64,000 bases of DNA from Hirundichthys speculiger (GCA_018398805.1 JAGFBZ010000855.1:2852001-2916000); one strand, 5' to 3'; positions 24,018-37,758 are shown, numbered from the stretch's first letter. Notes: generated by a model from the sequence alone, not told the origin. Numbers and translations: made by a program.

Positions 24018-24864
24018 ATATTCATGGCTCTTAACACTGAAACTTTTCTTCAAAGTTGAGAGACCATGAAGAAAATAAATGGGAATGAACAGAGTCAACG
24101 GTAGATTGAGAAACAACGATTGGCATTTCACCTGAGGCTGACTGGAATTAAAAAGGTTGCAAGATGCAAAGACAGTGGTTGCAATGATTAAGTGTGTGCA
24201 CGAATAAAGATATCACAAGTAGAGACATAAAAAAATTCCTTCTTAAAAGTAGGAAATATAGCCTACAGGTAAAACTGCAAATGGACATTTTCCTTATCCT
24301 AGGAGAACGAACTTAATATCTCTACTGGATAAACCACTCAAATAAATGTGAACCACACTGATCAATTGATGGTAATAGCAGAACTGACTGAGAAAAAGCT
24401 GTTACTCAGTCAATGCAGTATGATGACTGCTGTTGTGGATAACATGCATTTATACCTATATGCCATTGAGGCTCTTGTGGTATGTGCGTGAATGCAAAAC
24501 AGAATGCCTATGCAGAAGAAAGCTACCCAACCGACCTATTTACCACCACTTTGAAGGCCTGTGGGGCAAAATGCAGGATAATCTTTTTTCTAACACTCTT
24601 TCTTTGCTATTTTCACTCCTGTTAGAGGCAGATCTTTATCAAGCTGCCGTAGCCTTGTCTCCTGTCACCGTAAATGGCTACTCTCTCTTTCATCACTCAG
24701 GCCTGTTGACAGCAGAGTGGCGGCTGGACAACCCATTATAAAATGACCTTGTTCTAGTGTCAGTGGGGCCATGGTGCTGCTGAAACAGTAACGCCCCAAA
24801 GTGAGTAATTCTCCCTCCATAGGTCAGCAACTTTGCTGGTGGACAATTTCCCCCCTTAGATAAA

Positions 24865-24871
<7 letters not shown>

Positions 24872-24910
<39 letters not shown>

Positions 24911-24919
24911 GGGGGGGGG
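24872..24919. repeat. (GT)n followed by a G-run
   Basis: About 36 bp of GT repeats then 12 G. Confidence 0.95.
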
Positions 24920-27900
24920 TGCTGCCATTAACAATCGTTAAGGTGATGGAAAAGTGAAGGGGGGGGCATATAAGACTAGGGGGAAAAATAAAAAAAAGAA
25001 ACACCTTAGTGAGGACAGCAGTGTCAATGCAACATAAGCAATGCTCTATTTTGCTTAAGCAGACTACAAAAGTGAGGAATTGATTAACAATAGTAAAGCT
25101 GCACTTTGTTTTGCAGTTCATTTGCAGGTATTCCCTAATAATTCTCAAGTTATTTTTCTAAGTTGGGTCCTCTGACCAGAGCAGGTATTATAAATGCCTC
25201 AGGAGTACCATTTATTTTTCTTCTCAGCAGAGAAGAGGGGCTGAGATTCCCTATTACCTGAAAAGTTACCTGCAGGGTTGTTTTTTTTTTTTTAAGTGCA
25301 GCTTCATTTTTTAACCTCCAAAGTGCTATGGTTATTGCATGAAAGTTTCTCCTCTGACATTACACATACTGCCTTAACCCTTGTTCCATCTCTGCTGCCA
25401 TGAAGTGTTTGGCTCAGTACAAACACTTATCCCTCTGCTTTAAATGCTGAAGGTACCAGAGTGTGATATTACTCATAGCTGGGAGGCTCTGTGTGGGACA
25501 CCAAGAATAATGTATTGTCGTTCCCTGTTCAAATTTCTCAGTACAGCCCAGTGCTGGCAGCAGAACAAGCAACTTGGGAGAGGATGTGTTGATGTTAAAT
25601 GTAAATGGTAGGTCCTGAAGAAATTCCTCACTGGATGTCTCACTGCCTATAGGGGATGTACGGTTGTTTAGCATAATCAGCCCATACTGTAAAGGAGTGC
25701 ACTAAGTAATTAGCCAAACTGTGAATTTAAGATTAAATTAATTTGACTACACGACACATCAAAATCAAATAAAACTGAAAATGTTTTATGTATAGCATCG
25801 GAAACCGAGAGCTAAGAAACTTTAAGCAACAAAAATCCGAGCTAGCAACAGTGACCTTGCCGAGCAGCTTGACGAGGTGATGTTGGAATCCTGTCAGGCG
25901 TCACTGTCCTGCAGCGACTTGTCCAGTGGAGCACATTTTCAAACAGGCAATGCCGCCTGGTACTCTGTGCCTTGTTCTTCCACCACATGAGAGTTAGCAC
26001 AAATCTCCGTTTGATGACCACTAAAAACACAGACCAGAAGGTGCGATGAAAAGAGGGAGGGGGGACGCTATGCTTGCCCACCTCTCCACGCCAGGGCTCT
26101 TTGTTTTCTTTTCTTGTCTGGATGAAAGAGAGAGAGGAGGTGATGTGCTGAGGAGATTTAGTTTCGATTCAGGATGCATTTATCTCAAGTTCACCTCACA
26201 GCATCTGAAAGAGCTGGTTGTGACAGACAGGCCACTTTGCCAGTGTCAGGCGATGGTAGGCATGAATGGACAATCTGATCTCATTGTGTCGACTTCAGTA
26301 CTGAAACAACAAAAATATATACCTTGTGCCACTGGAAGATATGATGCTGGGAAGTTGCTACCAAGGAGAGAATTTAAGGACATGCTAGAATTTTTATGTG
26401 GAAATGAGAGTACATTTCAAATGGATTTAAATGTCCAGCCTAAATCTCACTTTCATACTGGCGCGTTTCAGGGTTATATAACACCTAAATGGCTTCACTG
26501 AAAGACCCGTTTGTTCCTGAAAGGCAGATTTGTTATTCTGAGGTCATAATGTCTTTTTTTGGCAAATGTGGGAGGTAACCACTTCAGAATCACACCAGTC
26601 ACATCTTACAGTGCATGAAAGCTATAGCAGAGACCCAGATGAGGAATATCCAAATTATTCATTTCAGTTCTCTTTGGCAGATCATGAAATACAACACTAA
26701 ATGTTTTCTACCAAGACTTGTACTGGAGCTGGAAGTGGAGCTGATATGTAGCAGAAAATTTTTGGAAGAACATTTTCTATCTTGCAGACCTATTTTTTTT
26801 TTTTTTTTTTTACTTTTCCAGCATAGCAAATGATTTGGTATTTTGTTTTTTGTTTCACTCATGAAGGAGATAAATACATGACAACAAAGTCTTTTTTTTT
26901 TTTTTTGCTTTAATTGAATTCAAGTTAAAAAGAGGAGATTATATATCATGCCTTGTATGAGGTGTTCATGTAGTAGCCTTGTTATGTGGACCAGAACATC
27001 TTTTAGTGTTGTATTGCATTTACATCATATGTGTTTCCGATATGTTCAGAGGCTAGGTGAATAAACTGAACTCAAGATGTAGAATAAGGAAATAATAAAT
27101 AAATATTCATAGTGTAATTCCTTGCTTGTATGATTAACAATCCATTCAGTCAATTATGCTGAGGTTTTGTAGCTCAGTGCTTAAGTCGGTGTGTGCTTTG
27201 TCTGAGCAATAAGGGATGAACCCTGAGGATAATGATAAGAAAGTGTCTCTGCTGATGTGTCTGTGTGTCTGTTCGCTATCAAGGATTCATGGCATGTCAG
27301 GCAGAGTGGATCTCACTGGTGAGAGCTGGGAGGATGAGAGCAACTCTGTTCAGAAATCATCCTGAGACACACTGTCGATGTAATTAGCACATGAATTATT
27401 TCTGTGCAATGACATGCTTCAGCGCCTCCTGAATTTCCTCTCATGTGGTGAAGGTGTACATGTATATGGCCCAAATTAGACATCTGCCAAATGCCGGTCC
27501 TTAACAGTCACTCTTTTCTCCCTTGTTCCTGTTATCAAAAAGTGGACACAGTAACCTCTGCCCTGCTCTCTGTGCCGCCAGCTTTGACAAGGTTACATCT
27601 AAACTGGGAAGCTTGTTAGGGTGCCCATGGCAGAGATTTATTGCTACCAGCGTATTTACAACATGGCCCGTTTTGACAGAAAGTTGCTATAAAACGTTAC
27701 TACCCACCTGTCCATGACGTTCATTTGTTTTGACAGCGAATAATCAATCTGATATTGAAGGGTTCATTTGAAATAGAAGGAAAAAAAAAGGTTTGTAGTC
27801 ACCTGGCCTTATACGTGCGTATATGAGACACTAACTACATTCATATAAAAATGCTTCTCTTCTGATGAGGATATTGATCCCTCTGCTCCCACAGACTTGC

Positions 27901-30820
27901 ATTATCAGCCTCTGGATTTACACTGCAGAAGTAGATTGCATATTAGTTTTCAACACATTACATACCTCTTTCACTGTATTGCTGTTTTTATTCTGTAATG
28001 GATCAAGAACAAATGAGATCCTTGGAGCTGGAAGTGTACTCTTCCATAACTTGTCTCATGGAGTATTTGTTTGTCCAAGTGCGTCGGTATTGATCCACGT
28101 TTAATTTTTGGCTTATTGTCTTGTTTTCTAATGTTTAAATGTGCCATTTTCGGTCTTGCTATTTGTACCAGGGAGTCTTTTTTTTGTTTTGTTTCTTTAT
28201 TTGGTTTCATTCTGTGCAATGGACAAAATGAGGCTCCTATACATTGTCAAGAGATTGACTACCTTGTCTCTCACAGGCAATGTTTTCAATCACTAGCATC
28301 ATTAATTCCTCAAGATGCTGCTTTTGGGGGAGTCATTTGTTAAACCCACTGCGCAGCAATGTTCCTGTTGGTGGGGGAGTGCACCTAAAGATCCAGCTTT
28401 ATGGTCCACCTGCCAACTATAAATGTCTACCCATTTTTATCTAGCACATATATTTAATCTTAAGGATCTGCTGTGCCTTTAAACAAGAAGCCTTCCCCAC
28501 TTTTCTTTCAAGATTTTCTGAAGCCCGTTAAACCTTCTCAGCATAATATCTAAGGCTCATATGGTCACATATCACCATTTATTTGTTGAGTTGTGATTAA
28601 CAGGTGAAATGGTATCACAAGAGAGTAAATGAGACTAGGATCTGTTATTGCAGAGTCATTAAATTTAAATAAAATGGGATTTTTCTTTCTTCTGACTGAT
28701 TTTCTGTTTCAAGGGAAATAGTTGCTGCTCATGTGGGAGTTTGCAGGGGTCAGTAATGTAGTGTTGAATCCAGTTGGGATTATTAGGTGTCTGTTTAAGT
28801 TCTGAACCACTTTAGTAACTGTATGGTTGTTTTTTTATGGGCTTATGAGGTGTTCACAGGTGTTTGCATCACCAAAGCTATATTGCCAATCTGTGGATGA
28901 GGTGGCTTTGAGGGAGCTGGTCCCAGAGGAGGCTTACTTATGCAGCTGGCTGACATTTAGCCAGTGAAAATGAATCCCCATGGACTGCATTTCATCTGGG
29001 TGAAACATTCGAAATGCGCTCTTGAGGCTTGCAAAAAATGCTGTAGGATTTTACCAGCTGGTATGAGGCATGTCGAAAGACAGATATAAGAGGATGGAGC
29101 TTTGACCTTCATTCTAGTTTCATGCCCACAGTTGCCATTAAAACACCTCTTCAGGGGTACCTGTTATGCCCTGGACTAGGGGGGACCAGAGCAAAACATA
29201 AAACCCCCACCTCACTCTCCTTGCTACCATGGACATAACTGAATTTGCAGTCCAAAATACATGTTTATGTTGCTTATTATGAGCAAGGGCAGCATTAACG
29301 TCTGGGAGAGCATGGCCGACATAAACAAAAGATAATTCCTACCCATCTTACCTGGAAAAGAGAAACAAACAAGTGACATAAACTAAGCTCCTTGACCAAA
29401 AACAGGAGAAAAACCCACATCAACAAAAATAGCTTCCCCCCCTACAAGCTACTGGACTGCAATAACAAGATTTCGACTTTATTCTGGAAACTGCATTTCG
29501 ATTTTATTTTGGACGTTTTTACTTTATTCTCGACATTTTGACTATGGAATGGAAAAAAAAAAAATCATTGTCCACATTTTTTTTCTCACTGTGGCCCTAA
29601 TACTCCGTCGTTAGTTGTAACATTTGGCCACTAGGAGGAGGTATTTCTGTGTGTCTTGATAGAAATCAAGAAGAAATCACTATTTTTATATCAACAAAGG
29701 AGCAAATGATTGAGAAACGTGTAATTTTTGAAGGCCCGTTTTTGTTTGTCAGTGGATGCATCACCTGTAAATTTGTTTAGATTAGACTATTTTCTTTCTT
29801 TTCTTTAAAGTTTTTGATTTACAGCGCCGTCATTTTTTTTTCTATAGTTTGTTAACAAGACAGGTTGACTTTTAACGTAATATGATAATTTTGATGCCTA
29901 AAAGTGAACAGAAGAAAAAGATAAAAGGTTTTTGAATATTTTAATGGAGCTTCCAGAAGCCATTCCGGTAGGATGCGCGAGCCTCGGTAAGCACAGGTGT
30001 TGCTAATCACATTAATGAGTTTTATTCTGTAAGTTCAAAGCATTGGTGATGCCATCATAACAGCTGTGTTATTTGGCTGTGTTGTTTGGCGGCCGTGAGA
30101 AGGGACTATTGATAAGACAAAAATGGTTTTCCAGAACTATTAAGCTTTGATTCCTATATTTTAAATATCTTACCAAGTAGCAGCAATATAGTATGTTAGG
30201 CATTTTGTGACAGGGCTGCCAGGTGTCACGGAAGGATCAGAGTGAGGTTGTGGCTCTTGGGGGTCGAAGTTTAGGTACCAGCGGGCTCACCCCAGGCCTT
30301 TATGTAATTTAGAAAAGAAAAGGAAGCTTTAGGTGTGTCCGAAATCAGACCTTGCTCACAATTATATCGCATTATGCAGTTCTATGCACACCAGTGCTGT
30401 GTTAAGAGACAATGACGTGAACTCTTCATTAGAATGAATTTTCAGACACTATTAGTGTTATTTTTGTCAGTGATCTTCAGTGTCACTCCTGTCACTCAGA
30501 TACCCCCCCCCAAAAAAAAAAAAACAAACAAAAAAAAAACCAACAGAGTGGTTGCACCCTATTCATGATACATTATTGGTTAAACTGAGTAGTATAACAG
30601 TTCTCATATGTTTGGTTCTTATATATTCTTTAGACCCATCATTACCTACACAAGTCCAGTGTAAAATAGAAATGAAAACAATGACAAAATCTAATACGAT
30701 ACAGATTTGGGAAACAATCAGCTTTTGAAAATGTATTTATAAAATGTCAGAGAACAGGCTTTTTTTGCAGTCTTTAATACCTTAATTATAGCAGAGGGAG
30801 GTTCCCATTTGAAGCTCTGT

Positions 30821-30860
30821 GGTTCAAGGCGGTTCAAGGCGATTCAAGGCGGTTCAAGGC
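30821..30860. repeat. Four tandem 10-bp repeats
   Basis: Four consecutive copies of GGTTCAAGGC, the third with G-to-A at its second base. They are followed directly by a hairpin. Confidence 0.95.
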
Positions 30861-30865
30861 CAAAG

Positions 30866-30895
30866 AATCCTGTCCTCAATAATGAGGACAGGATT
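30866..30895. repeat. Perfect 13-bp stem hairpin
   Basis: AATCCTGTCCTCA, a 4-nt ATAA loop, then the exact inverse TGAGGACAGGATT. There is no T-run after it, and in a vertebrate intron it is not a transcription terminator. Confidence 0.95.
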
Positions 30896-31982
30896 CCATC
30901 CAGCACTAAAGGGCTGATTTGGTCTTGTTCAGCCTCACCATGGATAATTAGCATTCTGCAGTGCCATACAGTTAGGACAAAAAAAGGATAGGCTTGGCTA
31001 TCTGAGGGAGTTTATTAAAATATGCTTATCCCAGTCACCATTTAAAAATTTAAATAAGAAGTCCAAATGGTCTGGTCAATATTTTCACAATTGTGACTGC
31101 AGTCATGGACTACAGAAAATAATTGTACCTTATCATTCATAGATTATATATGTCCCTGAAAACTACTCTACAGTTGACTCCACAAAAATGTTTGAAACTT
31201 GGCAGCCCTGATAATAACCATATTACACTGTTTTAGTGGAAGTAAATATATGTTGTGAGTGGATGCACACAGTCATCTTTGAGTTTAGGCCCATCATGAT
31301 AGACTTTTATGTCTGTCGAGGCTTCTTAATTATATATATTAAATATATGTATGTAAAAGTGTGGACATGGGAAGGAAAATGCTGAAAAAAAAAGTGAGAG
31401 TGACAGAATTGTGTTTAGGGGTTGTATCCATCTGTTTATTAGTATCCCAGTTGAATTGTAGAATTGTTTATCAAAGTCAGAGAAGACAAGAGTCATTCTG
31501 TGAGTGTAGATATGGGAGTACTTCAGTACTGGATTGTTTGATCACAGTTTATGTATCTCTCCGGTTCATTATTGTTAAAAAAGGCTAATGACTTCTGGTT
31601 CCCAGAACGTTCTGCAAATATTACTTTGTAGTTGCGGAAATGTTCCCTGAAGGTTTGTTTGAGGTTGTTGTATGTTTTCCTGATGTTCGTTGAACGTTAG
31701 CTTTTGGTTACATATTTAGTTGCCTGAAAGTTCTCTTAATGTTCTCCAAATGCTACTTATGTGACAAACTTCAGGCAACCTTTGCAGAATGTCCCATTTT
31801 GATAGTTCCCTTGAGCTTTAAACTATGATGAATATTTGTGTTACTTCTGCAAATGAAGCGTTTATTTTTTTCAGCCATTAAAGAACGAACAGACAAACTT
31901 AGATGCTATATAAAGTTTCATTCAAAGGCCAGTAAAGGCAATAATAGTTAAAACATTTTTAATAATATTAATAATAATAATG

Positions 31983-32014
<32 letters not shown>

Positions 32015-32204
32015 TTAAAAACAAAAAGGGCAAGTCCCACTCATACTCCACATGACTTTAGACTGGCAGTCTAAAAGGTTGTTTATCAAGATAAACAAAA
32101 GCAAACAAACTACACTTTGTGTAAAATGAAAAAAAATTAAATGCTTGGCTTCCCCTTGGAAAACGATAAGAGTTTCAGTTGTCAATCATTTTAATGGAAA
32201 ATTT

Positions 32205-32208
<4 letters not shown>
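30896..32208. other. Intron-like DNA, nothing recognised
   Basis: Contains an imperfect AAT/ATG-type triplet repeat at about 31965-32010. No exon or transposon end was seen. Confidence 0.45.
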
Positions 32209-32297
<89 letters not shown>

Positions 32298-32298
32298 T
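32209..32298. repeat. (TA)n(TG)n microsatellite
   Basis: About 72 bp of perfect TA followed by about 18 bp of TG. The length suggests high polymorphism. Confidence 0.97.
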
Positions 32299-32413
32299 GT
32301 TTATTAACTTGGAGCTGGAGTTGGAGCTTTTCAGTTTTTATGTGCAAAGCCAATATTCATTCTTGTAGCCAGTCCTTGAAGTTCTTGTGTTTTGTATGTT
32401 TGTATGCATGTAT

Positions 32414-33822
32414 TTAAATCTTAAGAGTCATGCAGGACTTGCCATTGCTTTGTGGCTCCTCGATCATGATGGCCTGCCTTGTGAGTTCATTTTCTGGCAC
32501 CGGCTTCATGAGGGCATCTCTATTCCTCACAATGAAGCACCCAATGATCCTTGAATCACAAGGGCTTATGAATAGAGGCTCCACTTTCTCGAACACCTTG
32601 CACAAAACCATCTCATACTGCTCCTCAATGGCCTCACAACATCTGTTGCCTGCCAGGATATATGCATTATTTGGCTTTGAGATTTCTCTTCTGCGTCCAG
32701 GAACTAAGCAACTCTCACACTGTTGTATCTCCAGGATCCGTTTGGCCACCTGAATTAGTCTTCTTTCTGATTTAACCAGATGTTTTAGTTGTGCCATATA
32801 GTTTTCAAAAGGGAATGCACTGTGTGCATCCAAGTATCCAAAGCTTTCTGCTTCAAATGTCAAATGAATCATTGTATGGACATCATATACTATAAAGTGA
32901 GTACTGTGTAGTTCAGCTGTCCTTGAGACAAAATATCTCATCAGTCATTTACTGTAGTCAGAGTATTTACATGCCAGACTGAGAGAAATCAAAAGACTGA
33001 AAGCCATGAAATTATTATACCATTGGTTATCCAGGATACCCTTTAGCACAATTCTTCCAGTGTAAAGGGGAAATTGACGCAACTCTGTACCCTTCCACTT
33101 TTTCCAAGCTCCACACCTTCCTGGCAACCTGGTATAGATGCTTTCAACTGATCTAATTTTCTGCTTACTTCTCTAACCTATCCAGCTGACATTTTGGCCC
33201 GTCTGTTTCCTCTCACCCATTCAACCAGCACTTGCCTCATTACACCTAAATAGGCTCAGTGCACGTAGTCAATGAGAAACATTTCCAGCATGTCAATAGG
33301 AAGTTGTAGAAATGGGGAGACCGCATGGCCCTCATTTTCCTTCCTCGGGATATCTTTCTTTCCTTGAATTCCATTTTTAAGCACATTTTGCACTTCTGCA
33401 ACTGCATCACTGAGAAAATCCAAATCTGTGGGCTTTGAGGGGGCCAGCAATTAAAGTTACTGGGAAGACACAGGTTGGAGTCAGAAGAGTGGCACACTGG
33501 ACAGGCCACAGAGTGATCTTGCTGCTTTTAAATAAAGGGAGTCCATCAATGTTGAGACATAGTTCCAGTGTGTTGATTTTCTCCAGAACCTCCTCTGGGT
33601 ACCAGTTGAGTTGTCTTTCAAGAACTCTCCTTAAACTGTAGTGGACATACTCCATTCTTGATATTGTGGCAGACCTGATGCCCCTGGGGGTTGATAGAGA
33701 AGTCCTGGCTGTCAGTGGCAGGTCTTGGTGTCCGTTGCCTTTCAGTTCTACAAGAAAGTCATCAAGAGCAGTGTGAGGAATTTTATGTTTTAAGGCACAG
33801 TGTTGTAGGAAGCACCTGAATT
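32414..33822 (-). pseudogene. Broken tnp2/DUF4218-like transposase gene
   Basis: A decayed transposase-family gene reading leftward. In order: CALKHKIPHTALDDFLVELK; the segment SRMEYVHYSLRRVLERQLNW; LNIDGLPLFKSSKITLWPVQ, the tnp2-like DGLPLF...WP motif; LPIDMLEMFLIDYVH then AYLGVMRQVLVEWVRGNRR; ELRQFPLYTGRIVLKGIL; and finally FIVYDVHTMIHLTFEAESFG with SAFPFENYMAQLKHLVKS, the DUF4218-like end. Damage: a frameshift near 33445, in-frame stops after DYVH, after KMSAG and after YSDYSK. The last part (32414-32941) is open for 175 codons. The family resembles CACTA/EnSpm-type transposases and the many intron-borne relatives in fish. No TIRs were found. Confidence 0.75.
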
Positions 33823-35455
33823 AATCTTGTGGGTTTTATTCCTCATTGCTGGAGTAGTTTATCTCATTTATAGGTTCCTCCATGGACACATCACACATTT
33901 ACAGGTTTGTTGAAAAAGAAATACTGTGGTTTTCCTCTTCAGAGCTCCCTGCAGAAATTGCTGCCATTGCAGTGATTTCAGATTCCCACTCCCACTCCCC
34001 CGTACCAATGCTAGTTGTGACTGTGTTAACAGTTGTTCTACCAGTTCACATCATGCCAGCTCTTGCCAGGTGTGTCATTCTGTTTTTGAAGGAATTCTGT
34101 TCAAAAGGTATTTCTGATTCTGTGAAACTTGTTTACAAAGTCAACAGAATTACACAAAGCACATTAACCTAACAACCCCTAAAAAATAAAACCAGTTAAA
34201 AAATTAAAAACTTGTGTGCTGCCACAAGGTTATTATTCCAACCTGTTGTTCCTACTTTACAATTGTTTATTACAAGAGGAAGTTCTACATGTTATGGTAT
34301 CATGAACCACAACACAACACAATGAAGGGATGCAAAGGTGACTCTCATCCATTTAGCTCCTGCTGTTAAGACCACTGGCATCAGACTCTTAATAGTATTC
34401 ATGTTACATCAAGCTCTCTGTGATCTGTATTTGCTGCACTGAGTGTAAGTGTTAAAACATTCCCATTTGAAAACCTGATATAGATATAGATTAGGTAAGA
34501 TTACCATCACTACCATAAGTTTATGTCAATACTAAATGAAAATCTAGGTCTAGGCTAAATGTATTGAACATATCAGGGGTCACAAAATGAATTTCTGCAG
34601 ATCTTTCCTGCAACCACACCGTGCCTTGTTGACCAGATGTAGCCACATCCCCTCCAGCCGCACGCAAACTGATTGTAAACCTCCAGAGACTTGTATGTCT
34701 TCAGTTCAGGCACTTTTGTTATGAAAATTTAATTGTAAATGTTGGGGTACAGCACATCAACCAAATCCTTCAGATTGTGTGCATAATCCTTTTCAGCCAT
34801 CTGTATGGTTATTTTAGCGGCTGTGACTGTTTTCCAGCATGACAAAAAGATTAAGACGATACTTGCATTTACACGTACTTCTGTTTTTTTTTTTCCTTTT
34901 GGCTTCTGCTGCGGGTTGGGTGTCGTTAGCTGACGATTTTTGCCTGTTTCTGATTAATAATATTAATAACTTCTGTACACACAACTGCACGAGAATAAAT
35001 AAAGAACTGGCACGCTACTGGGAAGGCTGATCTACAACATGGCAACATTGGGTCAATGTACACAATACAACCCAGAACAAAATCAAGAACAATATGCTAG
35101 AATAAAGTCATAACAACGTAATTTTCACCAGGACATTTAAAACTTACCATTTGAATAAAAAATGCTAATCACTTTGTGAAGCTTTCCTGGAATCTGAAAG
35201 ATCCAAGTAGCCTTGTTCAGCATCATGCAAAACTGTATCCATTCCTCCCAGGATGCGCTAAGCATTATGACATTAAATGATCTGGCCAATCAGCGGAGAC
35301 ATGGGGCATTTCAAACTTAAATAGCTCTGGAATTTACCTTGCTATTCTTACTGTTTTTCTCATTCAATATATTGGATAGAATAGAAATCTATCCAGAGCA
35401 AGTAGAAGTCTGTCTAAATTGTTGATTTATTTAAAGATTCAATGCCCTGAGATCA
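33823..35455. other. Intron-like DNA, possible N-terminal remnant
   Basis: The part next to the transposase pseudogene (to about 34100) may be its decayed 5' region, but I see no clear protein match. The rest holds nothing recognised. Confidence 0.35.
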
Positions 35456-35456
35456 T

Positions 35457-35671
35457 GGGTGCCCAATCCTGGTCCTGGAGAACCTCTATCCAGCAGGTTA
35501 AATGTTTCCCTGCTTTATCATATGTGATACAAGTGGCTGTGTCATCAACAGACTTGTGCAAACTTTGATGACAACCTGATAATAATCATTAATTAGAATC
35601 AGGTGTGTTGAAGGTGGGAAATCCCTAAAACCTGCTTGATAGGGGCTCCCCAGGATCAGGATTGGGCACCT
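35457..35671. mobile_element. Palindromic MITE
   Basis: Long imperfect inverted repeat: GGTGCCCAATCCTGGTCCTGG on the left, and CCAGGATCAGGATTGGGCACC on the right, which is its inverse with one mismatch. Inner words also pair (CAGCAGGTTAAATGTTTCCC against GGGAAATCCC...AACCTGCTTG; AATCAGGTGTG). It resembles a hAT-derived palindromic MITE common in fish. A target duplication was not resolved. Confidence 0.75.
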
Positions 35672-35774
35672 CTGCCTTAGATATATCTACATCTGGCTTC
35701 CAGTTTGGGAACCAAGAAGCAAATAGCTATAGCATCACACATTCATTATTTGAAGAATCCTGTTTTGACTTTAA

Positions 35775-35830
35775 ATAATTCAAATTCAAATTCCAAAATA
35801 CTTTATTAATCCCCAAAAGGAAATGAGATA
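35775..35830 (-). repeat. LINE 3' end, minus strand
   Basis: Reading leftward: ATTTCCTTTTGGGGATTAAT, AAAGTATTTTGG, then an AATTTG repeat tail. This is the same terminal layout as the other LINE ends in this window. Confidence 0.6.
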
Positions 35831-35882
35831 CCAATGCTATGGATCCATGGTTGTATGCTATTTTTTTATCCTCCATTTGGGG

Positions 35883-35920
<38 letters not shown>
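35883..35920. repeat. Poly-A tract (38 bp)
   Basis: Uninterrupted A run next to the LINE end. Confidence 0.95.
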
Positions 35921-35923
<3 letters not shown>

Positions 35924-37539
35924 GGCACACATACCTAATGCTACTCTTCAGGTAACGACAATACACGCACTTGCCCCTGCTCCACACGACAACATAAAGA
36001 ATCAGAATTAGTTGCAATTTGCAGCTTTTTATGTCCTGACTCATTTTCATCAAAACTGAAAATTTGAAAAGCTGTAGTCCTCAAAGACGGCTAAATTAAG
36101 TTGTTTTAAATTAAATACTGCTTTTTTAAAAACAATCATTAAAATATGGTGTAATTCTTTACTTTACATCATATTGATGGTCCATCAACTTTATCTTGTT
36201 GGTTTCAATAATCTGCATGGCTGAATGAAAATAAATAAATAAATACAATAAATAAATAAATAAAATATCGGAAAAGTAACTTTTAATAAATTTTGTTGTG
36301 ATCTGTCACTATATAGAAAATGAAATTAACTGGACCTTCAAAGGGCTTTGGATGCCATTAGGGGGATGAGAAACAGTGCATATAATAAAATGTAGGCAGT
36401 AGTAATATTTATCAGCCATTTTTAACAAAGTATTGGATTTTGAAGACCAAACTATGAATTGTTTAATCAGTTATACTGCCAGAAGATAATTTACTTAATC
36501 ACAGGTTTTGCTAGTAGGAAACAGAAAAATGAACAAACAAGCAAAAAAGAATCTCTGTCACTCTAAGCCAGTTAAATCTAAATACAGATACAAAACACAT
36601 GCATTGGCCTAAACATAATTATTGTCAAATGTTTCATTATGATTATTTTAAACAAATTGTTATGAAATAAAGTGTTTTTCAGTTACAACTGTATCACCAA
36701 GGAAAATAAGAACTGGATAAATCTGGATGACATTTATTAGCACATACACACAAGCAGATGATCACCTTGAATAACTCTCAGATGCAGAATTTGATCCAAT
36801 CACGTTCTAATAACTGACTAATTCAAGTCTGCATTCTTAATAACAAGCTGAGTGTTAAAGCCATTATGAGTGAATTTACTATTGATGAAGTGTTTCCGCA
36901 GACTGACACTGGGGAAGGAAACTCCCCAGCACAGCAAGATATCCTTCATACTTCATACTAGTCTAAATGACACTATATGTAACACTAACCCAGTATGGTG
37001 TCTGACAGATCTGTAAGATCATGCACATCCACACATGCTGATCAACTTGGTTACTTCCTGGATACATTTAACTGAAATAATTGGAGCTCTCGCTCCCATC
37101 GTTACTGCTCTGTCAACCTGATCACCAACAAAAGCAATCGGAATCACAGAAACTTTATATTGCTGACATAAAACAGCAAAACCACTAAGTCTTTTGTTAA
37201 GTAACCTTATAAACTTGCCTGGGGGGAGGGCAAGAAATAAAATTTGTTTTAAATTAGTTTAGCACTTCAGAAACTCTTTCCCTGTGAAAAAGAAGAGGCT
37301 TTGGCCAAGTTTATGGCCCTTAGTTCCTGTTTATTTAATAGGCTGCCAATCAAACAAGGAAACACCAAGTGATCTGTTACAGAGTGAAGCCCAGCTTCAC
37401 TTTTTAAGGTTTAACTGTCATTTCATTTACTGTATGGTACAGATAAACCTCAATTTCCACAGGTGTCACTGTGGAAGAGTATATCACGTTTTCTGAAATC
37501 GAGAGCTTACTTTGAACTTTCTAAAACTTATACAGAAAG
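35921..37539. other. Intron-like DNA, nothing recognised
   Basis: Contains a short (AAAT)n run near 36228-36262. No exon was seen. Confidence 0.45.
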
Positions 37540-37758
37540 TAGGGCTGGGCGATATGGCTTCAAATTTATATTCGAGTATAATCTAAAGCATGTGTGGTAA
37601 CGATATATATTGTGATATATAATCTTTTCTTCTGTAAATAAATAAATACACACACACACTTACAGTTTAAGATGTTAAAATGCGTCCTTTGTAACATACC
37701 GCATGTAATTCTTTTTATAACATGAGCATGAGGAATGATTTTTCTGAAATATATTATC
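37540..37758. mobile_element. hAT left-end fragment (TAGGGCTGGGCGATA)
   Basis: Starts TAGGGCTGGGCGATATGGC with GATATATATTGTGATATATA words typical of this hAT terminus. The element is interrupted at 37759 by a second hAT end. Its own right end was not found. Confidence 0.6.

Larger units (their letters stand above)
22434..30820. other. Long intron-like stretch with microsatellites only
   Basis: No exon was recognised. The frames at 24693-25148 and 26046-26501 are long by chance or run through repeats and lack domains. It holds (TA)n at 23564-23605 and 23985-24013 and (GT)n with a G-run at 24872-24919. There are T-runs near 26793 and 26892. A TTTCGACTTTATTCT/TTTCGATTTTATTTT near-repeat lies near 29470-29540. 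Confidence 0.45.

Noticed and set aside
24693..25148. 151-codon open frame on -
   Set aside because: It runs through the GT microsatellite (poly TH repeats) and has no domain.
26046..26501. 151-codon open frame on +
   Set aside because: No domain, no family resemblance, odd composition and no splice or promoter context; judged a chance frame.
27168..27215. tRNA-like GTAGCTCAGTGCTTAAGTCGG
   Set aside because: Only an A-box-like word; no cloverleaf, anticodon arm or B box could be formed.
30866..30895. Hairpin as a rho-independent terminator
   Set aside because: The sequence is vertebrate intron and no T-run follows the stem.
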